The position numbers were made by a program, and so were the translations under genes. This document shows, piece after piece, positions 1-11,000 of a DNA stretch of 64,000 bases (positions are counted from its first letter, which is position 1; each line of letters starts with the position of its first letter). The stretch covers positions 38,555,841 to 38,619,840 of the forward strand of contig JAJEKV010000002.1 of assembly GCA_021234155.1 (NCBI GenBank). Direction: 5' to 3'. Under the pieces are notes generated by a model that saw nothing but the letters and a program-made list of their open reading frames with translations, did no database searches and had not been told where the DNA came from. This DNA comes from Isoetes taiwanensis. Its lineage: Eukaryota; Streptophyta; Lycopodiopsida; Isoetales; Isoetaceae.

Positions 1-619
1 ATTGTTTTACAGCCTTATATTGACCTTTTATTATGATATCCACTTTGGAAGTGAATGATGGAATAGTGTAAGCATAACCTTCAAACCATATTGGCGTACG
101 TTTTTGAGAATCTGTTTATAATGCTCAACAGCTTCTTTGTCCACCTTTCATGCATTACTCTATATCAACATGCATTACTCTATATACTCTATATGTAATA
201 CAGAATATCAAGTGATGAAGTTCAGAAAAGACCACATACTGCTCCTTGTATACCATTTACTGGCTCCGTCCTGACGATACGACCACAGTCAATTCCCAGA
301 CGGAAGACTGTGATTCCTGTCTCTGCTGCCAGCTCAATTTCTACATTGGCCGTTGAGATCCCATTCAAGAAAGGACCGGAATGATCTTTGAGTTAAACTA
401 CTCAAGATTCCCTTTGTTGATCACAGTAAGAACCTTGCATGCGCTATGGAGAATGCACGGAACAGAATAAATGCCCCTTGCATGTGCTATGGAGAATGCA
501 CAGAACAGAATAAATGCCCCGATTTAGACTGAGTAAACTTATAAAGCGCAGATATTTGAGATACTTCAGCTCCTTACGAAGCATAAGGAAAAAATTCCAA
601 GCAGATAATCAGATGCAAG
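1..619. other. Intergenic stretch with small tandem repeats
   Basis: I see no gene here. It holds a short repeat of ATGCATTACTCTATAT (about 152-185) and the 43-bp tandem pair listed separately. The same content recurs at 49,688-50,319. There the copy carries an extra 12 bases (49,971-49,982) that duplicate a GATACGACC motif. Confidence 0.6.
433..518 (+). repeat. 43-bp tandem duplication
   Basis: Units 433-475 and 476-518 differ only by GCG to GTG and CGG to CAG, both CpG-type transitions. The pair recurs at 50,133-50,218 with the same two differences, so both changes predate the large duplication (or belong to one locus assembled twice). Confidence 0.85.
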
Positions 620-1157
620 ATGAAGCCAGAGTTTTCTCTTAAGAACAATGATGAAGGCAAGATCCCTACTAAGCAATGCAAGCAGAATGAAATACACGAA
701 GATGTGATTCAATGCTATAAATATGAAAACGAAGCAAGCAGAGGAGCAGCTACAGAGTTTGCGTATTCAGGAAAGGAAGGAGTTTCAGTTTGCTTTTCGG
801 GATCCAGGGTTTGCAGATATCATCTTTGCAAGCAAAGATCCATAAAAGAAGCAAATGGCAAGAACACCCTGGCAACCCAAGAACCATGGAAAACCGAGAA
901 AACCCTGGCAACTCAAGCTCCCTGATGAAAATGATTCGAAAATGATTTCTTTTTCCCTGATGAAAATCTTCCCAAATGATTGGGAAAGGAGTCTCTTTGT
1001 TACTGCCGACTGCACCACAGCAAACCCTGAATCTTCAAATTCTGCACCACAGCGAACCTCTGATCCTCTGATCCAGCTTCTTCAGATTTTGCACCTCCTA
1101 TCCGGATTCTTCAAATGCGACTGCACCTCCGATCCGGCTTCTTCAGACTTTCCCTGA
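620..1157 (+). CDS. Hypothetical ORF, copy 1 (split by frameshift)
   Basis: An open frame starts with ATG at 620 and is broken near 880 relative to the second copy, which reads through for 179 codons. The product is Ser/Asn/Lys-rich with scattered cysteines, no signal peptide, membrane segment or recognisable domain. The last third is built on short repeats of the type GATCC...CTTCTTCAGA, which favours non-coding DNA. I do not recognise it and it may be chance. Confidence 0.2.
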
Positions 1158-2640
1158 ACCATTGGCGCCAATCAAAGTATGCTGATGTTCGTCTAAGAAA
1201 AGCAGAGGCGCCATAAATTCCCGCCCAAAAAAGAACGAAATGGCCAATGAGATAGAAGGACGTGGATCATAATCTAAACCCTTCATTGATCTTTGATCCA
1301 ACGGCCCTAGATGCATTAGATAAACATATTGGCTCCTTAACATTTTAGCTCTTTTAGTCAAATTTTGATAGTGGCTACCTTCTGTTTAGTTGCACTGATT
1401 CTTATATTTGTTGCCAATCCCGCTTTGTATTTTGTTTTGAGACCGAAACAATTTACCTAGCAAATTGAAATATTATCTTGTATAAAATATAACCCAAGTC
1501 TAATGGGTCATCGTTGATGCCTCTTGGAAAAAAGGGGCATCATGGGATGGGGACACGAGATGACCTAATGGTGGCCAATATATACAGCGCTTGATATTTA
1601 CGGTATGATTTAGAGTAAAAAAGTTGTAGATCTTTGTCAATGGTGAAGTTTAAAAAAATTGGCATGATATAATTGTATCGCATCCAACGGCTTAAATGAG
1701 CAGCTGAGAGTGATGAAAGTCTTGTGATCCTATTGGCTCTAAATTAATGGCCGAGATTAACAGCCCAGATTTGATCCTTGCATTGTGTTGCTTTGCACCG
1801 CCTCGATCTCCCTTTTTTCCGCTTCTGATCTCCGCTTCCTTTCTTGGTGTTGCAAAGTGCATGATCCATAAAGGTAGTGGCATGATTTGTATAATTAATG
1901 GCATTAGAAGTTCATTTTCTTCACATGGGTGATTTAAGTTCTTGATTTTTTATTAAAATAATGCTGATATCCAAGTTCCAGATATAATTATCAACCAGAT
2001 CATATATGTTTTGAAGCTAAGAAATAGAGTAAACAGAAGCATTAAAGAAAAAAAGAGATAAAGAAGTGCGCATAAAAAATAAAGCAGGATTGCTCCATGC
2101 ATGTACAACCCTCGAAAAAGGGCATGATGTAGCATGGTAAAGTGTGCCTAGCAAATGAAGTCGCTGTCGCAAAAAGCATTGCTATAAACATGATCCCGCT
2201 TAAATTTGACTTCTAGACCGAGATAACAGCAAGAAGGTGGGACTCAATATCGAAAGCATCGCCATTTACACGTTCACAATAAATTATAAAGTCCTAGACT
2301 CCACCTGATTGCAGCTATATTTCTTTCATTTGCCTTGCTACATATCACAGCATTCTAGCCCCTTTTGCGGAGATTAAGAGTTCAGCATGACATAAGATAA
2401 GATAAGATAAGATGACATAGGAGAACTTATTAATGCTTAGCATGCAGATAAGACTTACTTGTGCCGAAGTTTGAAGATGGAACCAGTGTTGGACCTAGGA
2501 AACAAATAATTTGCATATTTGTATTGGCATTCAAATACTCAAGGCATAGCAAGTTCCCATAATCAGTACAAATCTATAAGAAACAATCAATACAACAATT
2601 TAGAAACAATCTCAAGAACTACAACCTTAAGAATCACAAT
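1158..2640. other. Intergenic, no gene recognised
   Basis: AT-rich DNA with short ORFs on both strands only. It contains a (GATAA)n microsatellite at about 2,390-2,412. The equivalent in copy 2 is 50,860-52,336. The only notable differences between copies are small clusters such as 2,070-2,100 versus 51,765-51,790, again at CAG/CTG positions. Confidence 0.6.
2390..2412 (+). repeat. (GATAA)n microsatellite
   Basis: Four to five tandem GATAA units between CATAA and GATGACAT. The same array is present at about 52,086-52,108. No function is implied. Confidence 0.85.
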
Positions 2641-2641
2641 C

Positions 2642-4291
2642 TCAAGAATTATACAACCTCATATTGATTCCTCCTCTAACATTGGTAGTTCTAACTATAT
2701 CCTCTAGTTCCGTTGCATGGGAATAAACAAAAAAATCAAGTGTTTCTCCAAAATTATTAGAGCTTGCAAAGTAAAAACACTTCCTATTAACATTGAGCCA
2801 ACATAGAAGAGTTAATATGCCAAGACACATGGAGCCTAAGAGGATATATTACTGGAATATACCAAAGCTAGAGATATTTCAGCTCGAGAAAGTGGCTGTG
2901 GCTATTGCCATATTGAAAACATAACATTTTATTGATCTAGAATTTTTAGTACAATCATATTTTATATTTGATTATATACTCAACAATTAGGGACTAAAGA
3001 GGAAAAAAAATGAAGCTTGGATTTATGATTCTATGCATGCAAGCCATCAATGCGACTACAAAAATAGAACACCAGTAGATACCAACCTAACAATCTTGAG
3101 ATGTAGCACACTATGCCCAAACTGGCCAAGGACCGTGAAAGAACATACAAGAGATGAAATCGTGGAGAATATCTCTGTAAAATAAAACAGAGATTTTAGC
3201 CCATGCAAGAACAATTTATCAAAGAATATAGAGAAGGAAATGGAGAACCATGCAGAGAAGAAAGGCACGAATACCTATGGTCTTTATTAGGATGATGCCA
3301 CTGCAAGGAAGAATTAGGATCTGCAATTGCTCTAGTATAATCAGTTCTAATAAGCCAAGTAGGCCGATTTTGTTTTTTTCCAGTTGCATGTATATGTTAT
3401 TGAAGTTGCTAGATTACATTATAAGAACAATCATCTACATATTTGGATGGATTAAAGATGCCAATCATTTAACTACTAAAAGCAGGACCTCCAATACCTG
3501 ACCTCTCTTTTTCCAACCATGTATCTAATTTTTTTCTCAAGAACTTCAATAGGTTTTGCTCCATGTGGCTTTAACTATAATTTGAAGAATCTGGGGTCCT
3601 TTTATCTGATCTTGTACATACTGTTTTATCTGATCTTGTAACATCCTGATCAAAGACAAAAATACAATAGAAGATATGAAAATAACAAAGCAAAGGAATT
3701 CCAAAACTATGACAGAAACCATAGTATAATGTGAAGGATGGATCCTTGAAAGCCCTAAATGCTCTATTGGCCTCCAGCCAAACTTAAAATACCGATCCTT
3801 GCATGTTCCCTGCTTGTCAAGCTACTTGTCATGTTCTTAAGGACAACAACCTCAAAGAACATTGTGTCTAGAAGAGGGAAGGGGAAGACTCGATACAAAA
3901 ATAGGTCTGATGAGGCCGGAATAGAAACAAGCAAGCAATCCATGTACTCACAATATGTAGCATCCATGCTGTGAAGAATAAGCATGTTAGCAATCATGAC
4001 ATCCATTATTCTTGCCAGTTGAAATCGACCAAAAGAGAAAAGGATCGGAAGTCCGAAATCCAAAATCTTACAAAAAAATTCCTCCAATTTTTGGAAGATT
4101 GGGAATTTATGCTGGCTCACAACCTCCTCAAAAAGGAAAATAAATAAATAAAAAAAAATCCAAAAAAGTTTTTCACCAAAACGGAAAAACCAAATTTGAA
4201 AAATAGATATGGTGCATTTTTCTTTTGAAATCAAGAACACTTGAGTGGCCGACATAAAATATTGAGCAATTAGATTGAGTAATTGTGCCAC
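2642..4291 (-). other. Possible minus-strand exons of an unrecognised gene
   Basis: Three minus-strand open stretches (2,642-2,830; 3,056-3,268; 3,764-4,291) are preserved in both large copies (52,338-53,878). Read on the minus strand, several good splice signals lie among them: a pyrimidine-rich acceptor TTCTTCACAG near 3,975, a donor GTGAGTAC just after it, and TTTTACAG near 3,186. The 4,291-3,764 stretch is very rich in Phe/Leu/Ile, which can also come from AT-rich non-coding DNA. I cannot name a family. This may be a decayed multi-exon gene or coincidence. Confidence 0.2.
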
Positions 4292-4299
4292 ATAACAAT

Positions 4300-4981
4300 G
4301 GCTATGTTACTTAAAATGTCTTGCATGGAGTGGAGAGGAATTTGTATGTATTAACTTGCATTGTGCAAATTGAAATTCTAGTCGTTCCCTCTCATAATGA
4401 ACTGCATAAGGGGTGCCCTTATAGCCCAATCCCTCTTTCTCCATTCAAGAGGATATAAAATGCCATGACAATCTATAGAGAGTACGACAAATTATGGTGG
4501 GGTTGAATAGGAGTAAATGTAAACTGGTTAGAGGCCATTTGAGATCTCATTCCATCTCCGTAAGAGATATGCCACATCACATTGCCCATTCTTCCATGTC
4601 ATCATATTTAGCATCAACAACCACTCAACAACTCAACCACCCTCCTCAACAACCACAAAATAATTGCATCATGGTCACTTAACCACCACGAAATAATTGC
4701 AGAATGGTCACGCAATTTAAATTAAACTTCCATTGATGCCATGCTGGCCCATTGTCGGCTAACGGTTTATATGTTGGTTTGGACACGGCAAAGGTAGAGA
4801 TCACGTACCCCTCCATCCTCCATAGAATCTGTCTTTTTGGCTCCAAAATTTGCTTTGAAAACTAACCAGTTTAGAATCTATTCAATTTAATGGCGCGATT
4901 CCTTTCCTTTCCCTCTACCCATTTCAAGTTTTGTTCTCCTAAGGATTTTTGCTCTTGGTTGTACTCTACGGCAGACATTCA
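4300..4981. other. Upstream region of the unknown multi-exon gene
   Basis: No coding signal. It is the likely promoter side of the gene starting at 4,982. It includes a CAACAACCAC-type low-complexity stretch around 4,610-4,665 and a pyrimidine-rich run just before the start (4,900-4,945), as is common in plant 5' leaders. Copy 2 equivalent: 54,000-54,681. Confidence 0.4.
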
Positions 4982-6114
4982 ATGGCAGATTTTCGGGTGA
5001 CCTTACCATCCAAGGAGTATGCACCAAGCTGGTCGAGAAGACAAGGTGGACCGAAGCCCAAATTGGATGAGAACCTTCTGAGAATCATGGGTGCAAAGCA
5101 TGCAGATGTATGGGCAAAGGGAGATATATATCCGAGAGATCCTATGACAGGTCAGTTTCCAGATTTCAATTCAGTGTCAAGTCTTGTAAAATTTGTGTGT
5201 AAAGGAAAATCAGGTTTGTTAGGATATTGTGAGAACATGATGAATTACATACAACAATTGTGTTGTAGATTGCAAGATTCACAAAGAATTATTTTACAGA
5301 GAGGGCAGCAAATGAGTGTAGTGACAGAAGAGAAAAAGAAATTAGCATCTGAAAAAGAAAAGCTTGAGAAGGAAATCCTACATATGCAGCAAGATTCTAT
5401 CTTGAAAAATTTCGTCTTGAATCAAACCAATAGAGAACTAAAAATTTTAGCAAGCAAGTACAACGCAGCTGACCGCAAGATGAAGACTTTGGAGAAGAGA
5501 TTGCAACATTTAAAGAAAACACCTATTGGTCCAAGAGAGAGGGAAAGGAAAACAAAGCCGATTGAATCATTGAATCCAACTTGTGGTGCAGCAAGAAGAA
5601 GGATTTATGCAATCAAGAGAGTGCTTAACACCAAGAAAGAGAAGAAGGGAGTGAGGAGCAACATTGGAAAGCTTGTCAGAACTATTGCAACGAAAGAAGA
5701 AATTTTGTCCATGTTGGATGATCCAACCAATATCTCCCTACGAAAAAGTGTCATAGAAATGTTATTAAAAGAAGTATCTTCTACGAAGTGCAAGCTAATT
5801 GTGATACATCAGGCATTAGTAGACAAGGGTATAGAGCTTTGTTTAGGTCATTTCAAGAAGCTCTAAAATTTATGGGAATAAAAAAGGTAGTTGTCCCTCG
5901 TCCTTACACTGTGGAGTCCATTAGAAGGAGAAGGAAATTAACTGTTGACAGCATTTTATATGGAATGCACTCAATTGAGTCAGGTGCTCCAATAAGCCAG
6001 AAAGCAAAAGCCAAATCAAAGAGCAATTATTGTGACATCATTGGCTTAAACCAAAACAATAATGTTTGGTTTGACATGGAAGCTTTGCTAAAGTTCATGG
6101 TCGTCTTCTATCAG
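4982..6114 (+). CDS. Unknown multi-exon gene (copy 1), exon 1
   Basis: I start at the ATG at 4,982 (protein MADFRVTLPSKEY...). The frame is open a few codons further upstream but without an ATG. Residues 1 to about 105 form a compact N-terminal region. About 110-190 is a Lys/Glu-rich coiled coil, followed by a basic helical region. The exon ends in TATCAG/GTACAA, a canonical donor. In this copy one base is missing near 5,774 (CTACGAAG against CTGACGAAG in copy 2), which shifts the frame; reading resumes to 6,114 in another frame. The family is unknown to me. Exon 2 carries the more informative motifs. Confidence 0.65.
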
Positions 6115-6605
6115 GTACAATACTCAACCATGTAAATGTAAGAAATTACATGCAAATTGATGCACAGTGCCATTGGTACAGCACAAATATTCTGCAATTC
6201 AGAAATGGAGCTTTGCACCACATTGTTTACTCGCTGGACTATTAATTGAGTTGTTTTTTTTTTTTTTTTTGAAAAAAATGCATTTAAATTACAATTCTTT
6301 TGCATGGCAATCTACGCTCCGTTTAATTTCACATCTGTTCTCTGTGGTGGACTTTGGCTATGCCTTGGTCGCCATCACTTTATGCTTAATGAGGTCGCTT
6401 GAGTTCTACTTGGTTTTGCATATGTTGGTTATAGAACATATACGCCTCGCAGAAAATACAATAGACATTGGACGTAAAACATGCATGGCAAATTGAAAGC
6501 TTGTATATGTGTCTAGTAGCTTAAAAATGGTACTCTGCAAACTTTTTGTGTTATCTATGCTATTTCAATAATTTCATATTCATTATTCATCATCTTTGCA
6601 ATCAG
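6115..6605 (+). other. Intron 1 of the unknown gene
   Basis: GT at 6,115 and AG at 6,604-6,605 (TTTGCAATCAG). Splicing is phase 0 and joins FYQ to VYEADVQ, giving a continuous frame. It contains a poly-T run at about 6,252-6,270. Copy 2: 55,815-56,303. Confidence 0.75.
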
Positions 6606-7451
6606 GTTTACGAGGCTGATGTGCAGGGCGAACTGGAAGTATGTCTGAAACTCGACGAGATGGAATTGACAAGTAAACGTAAGTTTGAGAGAGTGTCACT
6701 AGTCCTTATGAATTATGCTCTTCGCTCTGATTATTTTGAGAGCGGGCAAGTCAAGAAGAACAAAAGGGATCCTAATTGGTTTTCTGTACAATCAGAAGAC
6801 CATACATGGTGGCTCGGAATGTTTCAGGTAAAAAAAGAGAATTATACAGCATTAAAATGGGTGTTTGATCAGACTGAATTGCCAAGGTTAATTGGACTTT
6901 ATGAATCGGGAGAGCTGCTCAGGGTAGATGGCCATGGTTCTTTTAAAGTTAAGTTTCATCTGACATCGGATCTAAAAACTAAGAAGGCGATGTATAACAT
7001 AAGCTCTACAGAGATCCAGACTTCAAAGAATTGCATTTATTGCATGTATGTCTTGAAGGATACAAGAAGAGGAAAGAGTTGCAGCAACCAAAACCTGCCA
7101 CCAGATAGAGATCAAAAGGATCAATCATTTGATGCAATATTGCAAATTCCTCTTCATAGAGTGCATGTCTGCACACTACATGCAATGGTTAGAATAGTAG
7201 AAAAGATGATGATTCACCATAGTCGCCGCTTTGTTTGGAACATCAAAGGTGAAAAGGAAAGGAAAGAAGGCATATCAAGAGTGGAGAAGGTACCGCCGAT
7301 GCTCGGATCTACTGGGTTAAGTAAAAACTTGAGAAGGATTTGAAGAAATCGAAAAAAGCTCTAAGGCCTACCAAAGTGTCATTGGGTGGTGACAAGGCTA
7401 GGCACTTTCTCAAAAACATAGATCCAAAAAGAAACGGAATGTTTGAATTTG
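6606..7451 (+). CDS. Unknown multi-exon gene (copy 1), exon 2: transposase-like core
   Basis: Encodes about 280 residues. Visible motifs: SDLKTKK, with an Asp that could be catalytic; about 20 residues later CIYC, a zinc-type pair; then PLHRVHVCTLHAMVRI, with spaced His/Cys. An acidic residue followed by CxxC and later histidines is seen in several RNase-H-fold DDE transposases that carry a zinc-binding insertion. That is the reason for the tentative call; it is inference. A one-base shift near 7,290 is needed in both copies to stay in frame before KDLKKSKK. The exon ends FEFG at GTAAG (phase 1). Confidence 0.55.
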
Positions 7452-7558
7452 GTAAGAAACTTGTTCAAGCAGAGAAAGATAGAACAGATAGAGCATCGTC
7501 TACTATAAAAAAGTTAGATGCTTGGAATGCATATTCCGAGCTTAATGTTCTATTACAG
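7452..7558 (+). other. Intron 2 of the unknown gene (107 nt)
   Basis: Donor G/GTAAGAAAC and acceptor TATTACAG. Removing it joins FEF-G-PFFEITNAIAF in frame. It happens to be open in one frame, so an unspliced reading looks like coding, but that reading ends in a stop at 7,630 while the spliced one continues into a conserved helix-rich segment. Copy 2: 57,144-57,250. Confidence 0.65.
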
Positions 7559-8158
7559 GCCCATTCTTTGAAATCACAAATGCCATTGCATTCCAGGATG
7601 CGGTTACAAAATTTACAATTGCTTATATAGCAGCTTGGGGAGAATCAGAGTTCACTCACTACATCCACATTTTGCACACGCATAGACATATGGCAGCCTC
7701 GCAATTTGGAATACGCAAGGTATGGAAAAATCGCATAAACAGGCCAAGATGGCCTTTCACAGAGCAAGCCAGAGGGGTGGAAGCACACCAATGTCCCGAC
7801 CATTGTATCAAATGAGCTATTGGTTTTACAGAAAATTAATAGCTAGACATGAAAGAAATAATCGACGACGCTGAGCAAATCCAAGTTTAGACAATGCTTT
7901 AGCAGAACTATCAAAGAAAAGAAAGAGGGAAGCGTGGATGAGATCTACAGCTAATGCAACACAACAAGAATGGAGAAGAAGTAGACGACATATTGGAAGT
8001 AGTTGGAAGTAGAAAACAATCTTGTTGGTGATAACAGATCTTGTTATCATGCAGCTTTCTTATTGCAGGAGTTATTTGCATCATCATACTTTTTACAGGC
8101 CACAGATGCATTTTACTGGGCTGGAGATGGTCCTTATACTTTATCTAAACATGTTCAG
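7559..8158 (+). CDS. Unknown multi-exon gene (copy 1), exon 3
   Basis: Starts with PFFEITNAIAFQDAV and runs through IAAWGESEFTHYIH, where a Glu with flanking histidines could complete a DDE-type site (inference). It then continues NVPTIVSNELLV, LIARHERNN, EAWMRS and FYWAGDGPYTLSKHVQ to the donor CAG/GTATGCC. The frame is interrupted by small differences at about 7,735-7,905, which vary between the two copies, and by a 10-bp tandem duplication at 7,993-8,012 that both copies share. Without that duplication the reading is DILEVENNLVGDN. I see no intron between 7,559 and 8,158. Confidence 0.5.
7993..8012 (+). repeat. 10-bp tandem duplication inside exon 3
   Basis: TTGGAAGTAG occurs twice in a row (7,993-8,002 and 8,003-8,012) and likewise at 57,686-57,705 in copy 2. 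It shifts the reading frame by one. The frame before it (KVGDILE) and after it (VENNLVGDN) join perfectly if one unit is removed. Being in both copies, it is not a random base-calling error. Confidence 0.8.
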
Positions 8159-8292
8159 GTATGCCAAAGCTTAACCCATATTTTTCTTAACCTAAATTAC
8201 AAGGCTCCTTGTACGTATGTTTTAGACAAATCCTATGTTTGACATTTTAGGTAATAGCAAATTCTATTGTGAGTATATGGTTTGTTGCATAG

Positions 8293-8319
8293 GTAAAGGA
8301 TATGCAGTGCGGGTGCAAG
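8293..8319 (+). CDS. Unknown gene (copy 1), 27-nt microexon 4
   Basis: Nine codons (VKDMQCGCK) between GCATAG and GTAAGTTC, both good splice sites, phase 0 on both sides and in frame with exons 3 and 5. The CxC pair may extend a metal-binding site. Identical in copy 2 (57,986-58,012). The call rests only on splice sites and frame continuity. Confidence 0.5.
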
Positions 8320-8505
8320 GTAAGTTCAGACAGGGATTTGTGCAGTGACAACTTAGGGCTGCTAAAGAAGAGATTGTGGCTTTTCGTTAAGCTGGATTTT
8401 TAGCGATTTCTGTAATCTAATATGTACAATGTTTGTAATCTGTAACTGAAAAGTGCTTCTAGTACATATTGGAAGAAATTTTAACTTTTAGAGTTGCTTA
8501 ACCAG

Positions 8506-8535
8506 GAGGAAGAATCTCAAAGGAAGACGATTCAG
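8506..8535 (+). CDS. Unknown gene (copy 1), 30-nt exon 5
   Basis: Ten codons (EEESQRKTIQ) between AACCAG and GTAACA, phase 0, linking the microexon to the last exon. Identical at 58,199-58,228. Alternative: exons 4 and 5 are chance and the gene ends after exon 3, where the frame stays open to 8,242. Confidence 0.45.
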
Positions 8536-8620
8536 GTAACAAATTATTTAACTTCCCAATTTAATGGTAGCTTGTTTTCTAGCATAGTATAGTAAGATGT
8601 ATTTTCTTATTTATGTTAAG

Positions 8621-8707
8621 TTTCTGGAAACGGTTGCTCCGATGATGCAAGAAATGCTATCTAAGTACACTAGGAAGCTGAGAAGGACGCAGACAGGACC
8701 TTGGTAA
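8621..8707 (+). CDS. Unknown gene (copy 1), terminal exon 6
   Basis: Follows ATGTTAAG and encodes 28 residues beginning FLETVAPMMQEM, basic and helical at the end (KYTRKLRRTQTGPW), then TAA at 8,705-8,707. All six exons join without a frame break at the splice sites, for a protein of very roughly 900 residues. Copy 2: 58,314-58,400. Confidence 0.5.
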   Translation, partial: FLETVAPMMQEMLSKYTRKLRRTQTGPW

Positions 8708-9073
8708 AATGTCTGCTGGAAGTATGCTTGTCATCCTCCACATTCTAAAAGAGAAAAGACCCTTATTAAAGGGTTACGAGCTCAGCACAAAGGAGACACA
8801 CTACAATCATGTTAAGGGCATTCCCATGGCATTTAAAGTTTGTAGCATTGTACATATTATAAGTCCCATCTCCGCTAATGTTATGTTGTCCTAAGCAGCA
8901 GATCAGATCCTAAACGCTACTTTATTTCCACTTGTGTACTACAAAAGCATGAAATTTGCTTTTGGCAGATTTGGTCTTTTTCATATGGGACAGACATCTT
9001 ACCAATTCAATCCAATTTATTGGAATTTACTAGAAAATATGATTGTACCTAGATCTGAGCAGCAGGATTTTTA
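8708..9073. other. Spacer between two spliced genes
   Basis: No coding signal recognised. It probably contains the 3' UTR of the unknown gene. Copy 2: 58,401-58,773. Confidence 0.4.
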
Positions 9074-9526
9074 GACTTGAGACTGTTGGGTACAGACTGG
9101 TCTACTAAGACTATTGAGTACGGACTGGACTGATAAAGCTAGGCCCTATGCAGGTAAAAAGATTGTAGCAGGTCTCTATACCATTAAGAAGGTAGGAATA
9201 TATCTGAATGTATTTATTAGTAGTTCGCTTGAATGCACATAGCTGCTGCAACCCAAAGACATTAACTTACTACTTTGCTTGCAACCCATTTGCGGAGGAT
9301 TTCAAGGCCATTGCAAAATTTGAAAGATGCACACACAAGATGCTACGCCTTGGGCAGAGTTCGGGCTATGAAACCGTGTAATGGAACTTGTTTATTTTTT
9401 TATTTATGTTGCTCTACAATGTGAATGCCTAGAGCCATTATATTTTGGTTTATCTCCATGCAGTGGGAGTACTTTGTTATGGATAAAGGAGTACTACCTC
9501 AAATTTATCAGGTCACTTCTAAATGA
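9074..9526 (+). pseudogene. Short spliced gene of unknown function, copy 1 (splice sites damaged)
   Basis: Counterpart of 58,774-59,226. In this copy the acceptor that reads TTTGCAG in copy 2 is TTTGCGG (about 9,290-9,296), a base is lost in KIWKD, and the donor CTCAG/GTAATG is altered to CCGTGTAATG (about 9,371-9,380). All three changes fall at or next to CAG/CTG, so they are more likely sequence errors than mutations. The last exon is intact (WEYFVMDKG...). Confidence 0.35.
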
Positions 9527-10285
9527 CAATAGTGTTCTTAGCCTCACGTGTTCTTCCATGCATTCTGGCACACCATCATGCCACACAGAGAGGAGGATCT
9601 TTACAAAGTTGAAGTTCTTAGCTGTTAAGACAAGATCCCAATTTGCATGTCATTTTCAACCAAAAGGTCAGTTCATTGTGGAACTTTGAATTGTTACTCA
9701 TAATTGTTGCTACATATTTTATTGACACTTTATCTTGTCACATGTTATTCAAGACACTACAATTTTGCTTTTAAGGTACACTGATAAGCGAGATCCAGAA
9801 GTATGGTAGAAAGTTAGCAGGTCACTAGCCAGCATCATGTGTCATGAAGCTGCAATGAAGACCAAAGCAAGGTCTTGGAACTTAGAGAAGTGGAGGGAAT
9901 TTTCATGATATTGTTCTTAAGTAAAGACAAACAATTACCATGGCAGACATGGTGGCATTTTCCTGTTCTGACCTAAAACATAAGGATCATAATCATATAT
10001 AGTGACAGACAGCACAAGGAGGAACAATTGTTTCATTCACAAAGTGATGTTTCACTTTCAAGAATTGTTTCATTCACAAAGATATGTTTCACTTTCGTGT
10101 ATAGGACATTCAATATTCTCTAATATATGCATTTTCAAGTAGCCTTTCATGGTGAGAAAATAGGCGGATCAGTTGACAATAATGTGAACTCATAAATTTA
10201 GTCTCTCAAGGTAATAATTGATCCGTTAAAATAATTTGAATTGAATCTGTTTTTTCGTTAGCTTGTCCCCGTTTGTGGATGGATT
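9527..10285. other. Non-coding stretch upstream of the LysM fragment
   Basis: No gene recognised. A short direct repeat (GTTTCATTCACAAAG...TTTCACTTTC) occurs twice at about 10,030-10,100. Copy 2: 59,227-60,008. The segments 10,187-10,225 and 59,887-59,925 differ at two CTGTT sites. Confidence 0.45.
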
Positions 10286-10292
10286 GATTGAC

Positions 10293-11000
10293 ATCACTTT
10301 GTCCGACAAGATCAAAAATCGCAAAACAAAGACAAGAACAATCCCCAAGCAGGTTTAAAATCGCCACGATAATCATCATTTTGACACTATCAATCATGCA
10401 CAAATGTGGTTTCAACCAAATCCTACATAGAATCATGTCTTTCACCGATAAATGCAATGCCATTTTGAGCTATGAGCTGAAAAAGGCCATGAAAGTAAGC
10501 CAAATAGGGTATTTATTCTCGCGATGTTAGAACTGTGGTTAGAGCCAATAGCTAGGGATTTCAACACATTTGATCAAGGAGAAACAACATAGAACAAAAT
10601 CAATTGATCAACATACCAATTTCTTGCAGCCGTGAATGTGGCATTCAAAAGCAAGCTCGTACATACAAAGCGAAAGATATGGACACTCTACTCAAAGATC
10701 GCATCGATTACATATATACGGTGGATTAGTCAACAAGACAAATGATTGCGCAGTGCTAATAACTGCCTTCACACATGATAGTCTTGTTTCAGTGGCAAAA
10801 TGTGACAATTCCGCTCCCATGTGCTTGCAAAACAATAGGTTCAAAGGGCAAGGCGGCAAATTTTCTTCCCTATACAATCCAAGTCACCGATTCTTCTTCA
10901 ACATAGCTTCAACGACCCCGCCATTTCACCAAGGAATTCCAGATCTTTTCTCGTCACTGTCCGCTTCAGCTTCAAAAATAGTAAACGGGTTTCAAGATGT
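10293..11000 (+). pseudogene. LysM-domain protein fragment, copy 1 (frames broken)
   Basis: Counterpart of 60,009-60,686, with at least five frame breaks (for example CTCGCGATG at 10,519-10,527 against CTCAGTAGATG in copy 2; missing bases around 10,600-10,660 and 10,745). The recognisable words KAKDMDTLL, HDSLVS and NNRFKG survive in separate frames. Because the breaks sit at CAG/CTG, I treat this as the same gene seen through errors rather than an independently decayed paralogue. Confidence 0.55.

Noticed and set aside
3764-4291. 175-codon minus-strand ORF as a membrane protein
   Set aside because: The Phe/Leu-rich text arises over A-rich plus-strand DNA and copy 2 has only the C-terminal 138 codons open; no family recognised.
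4982-8707. Direct assignment of the unknown gene to RAG1/Transib or another named transposase family
   Set aside because: Only the order of an Asp, CxxC and histidines is similar; no family-specific motif or terminal inverted repeats could be shown by eye.
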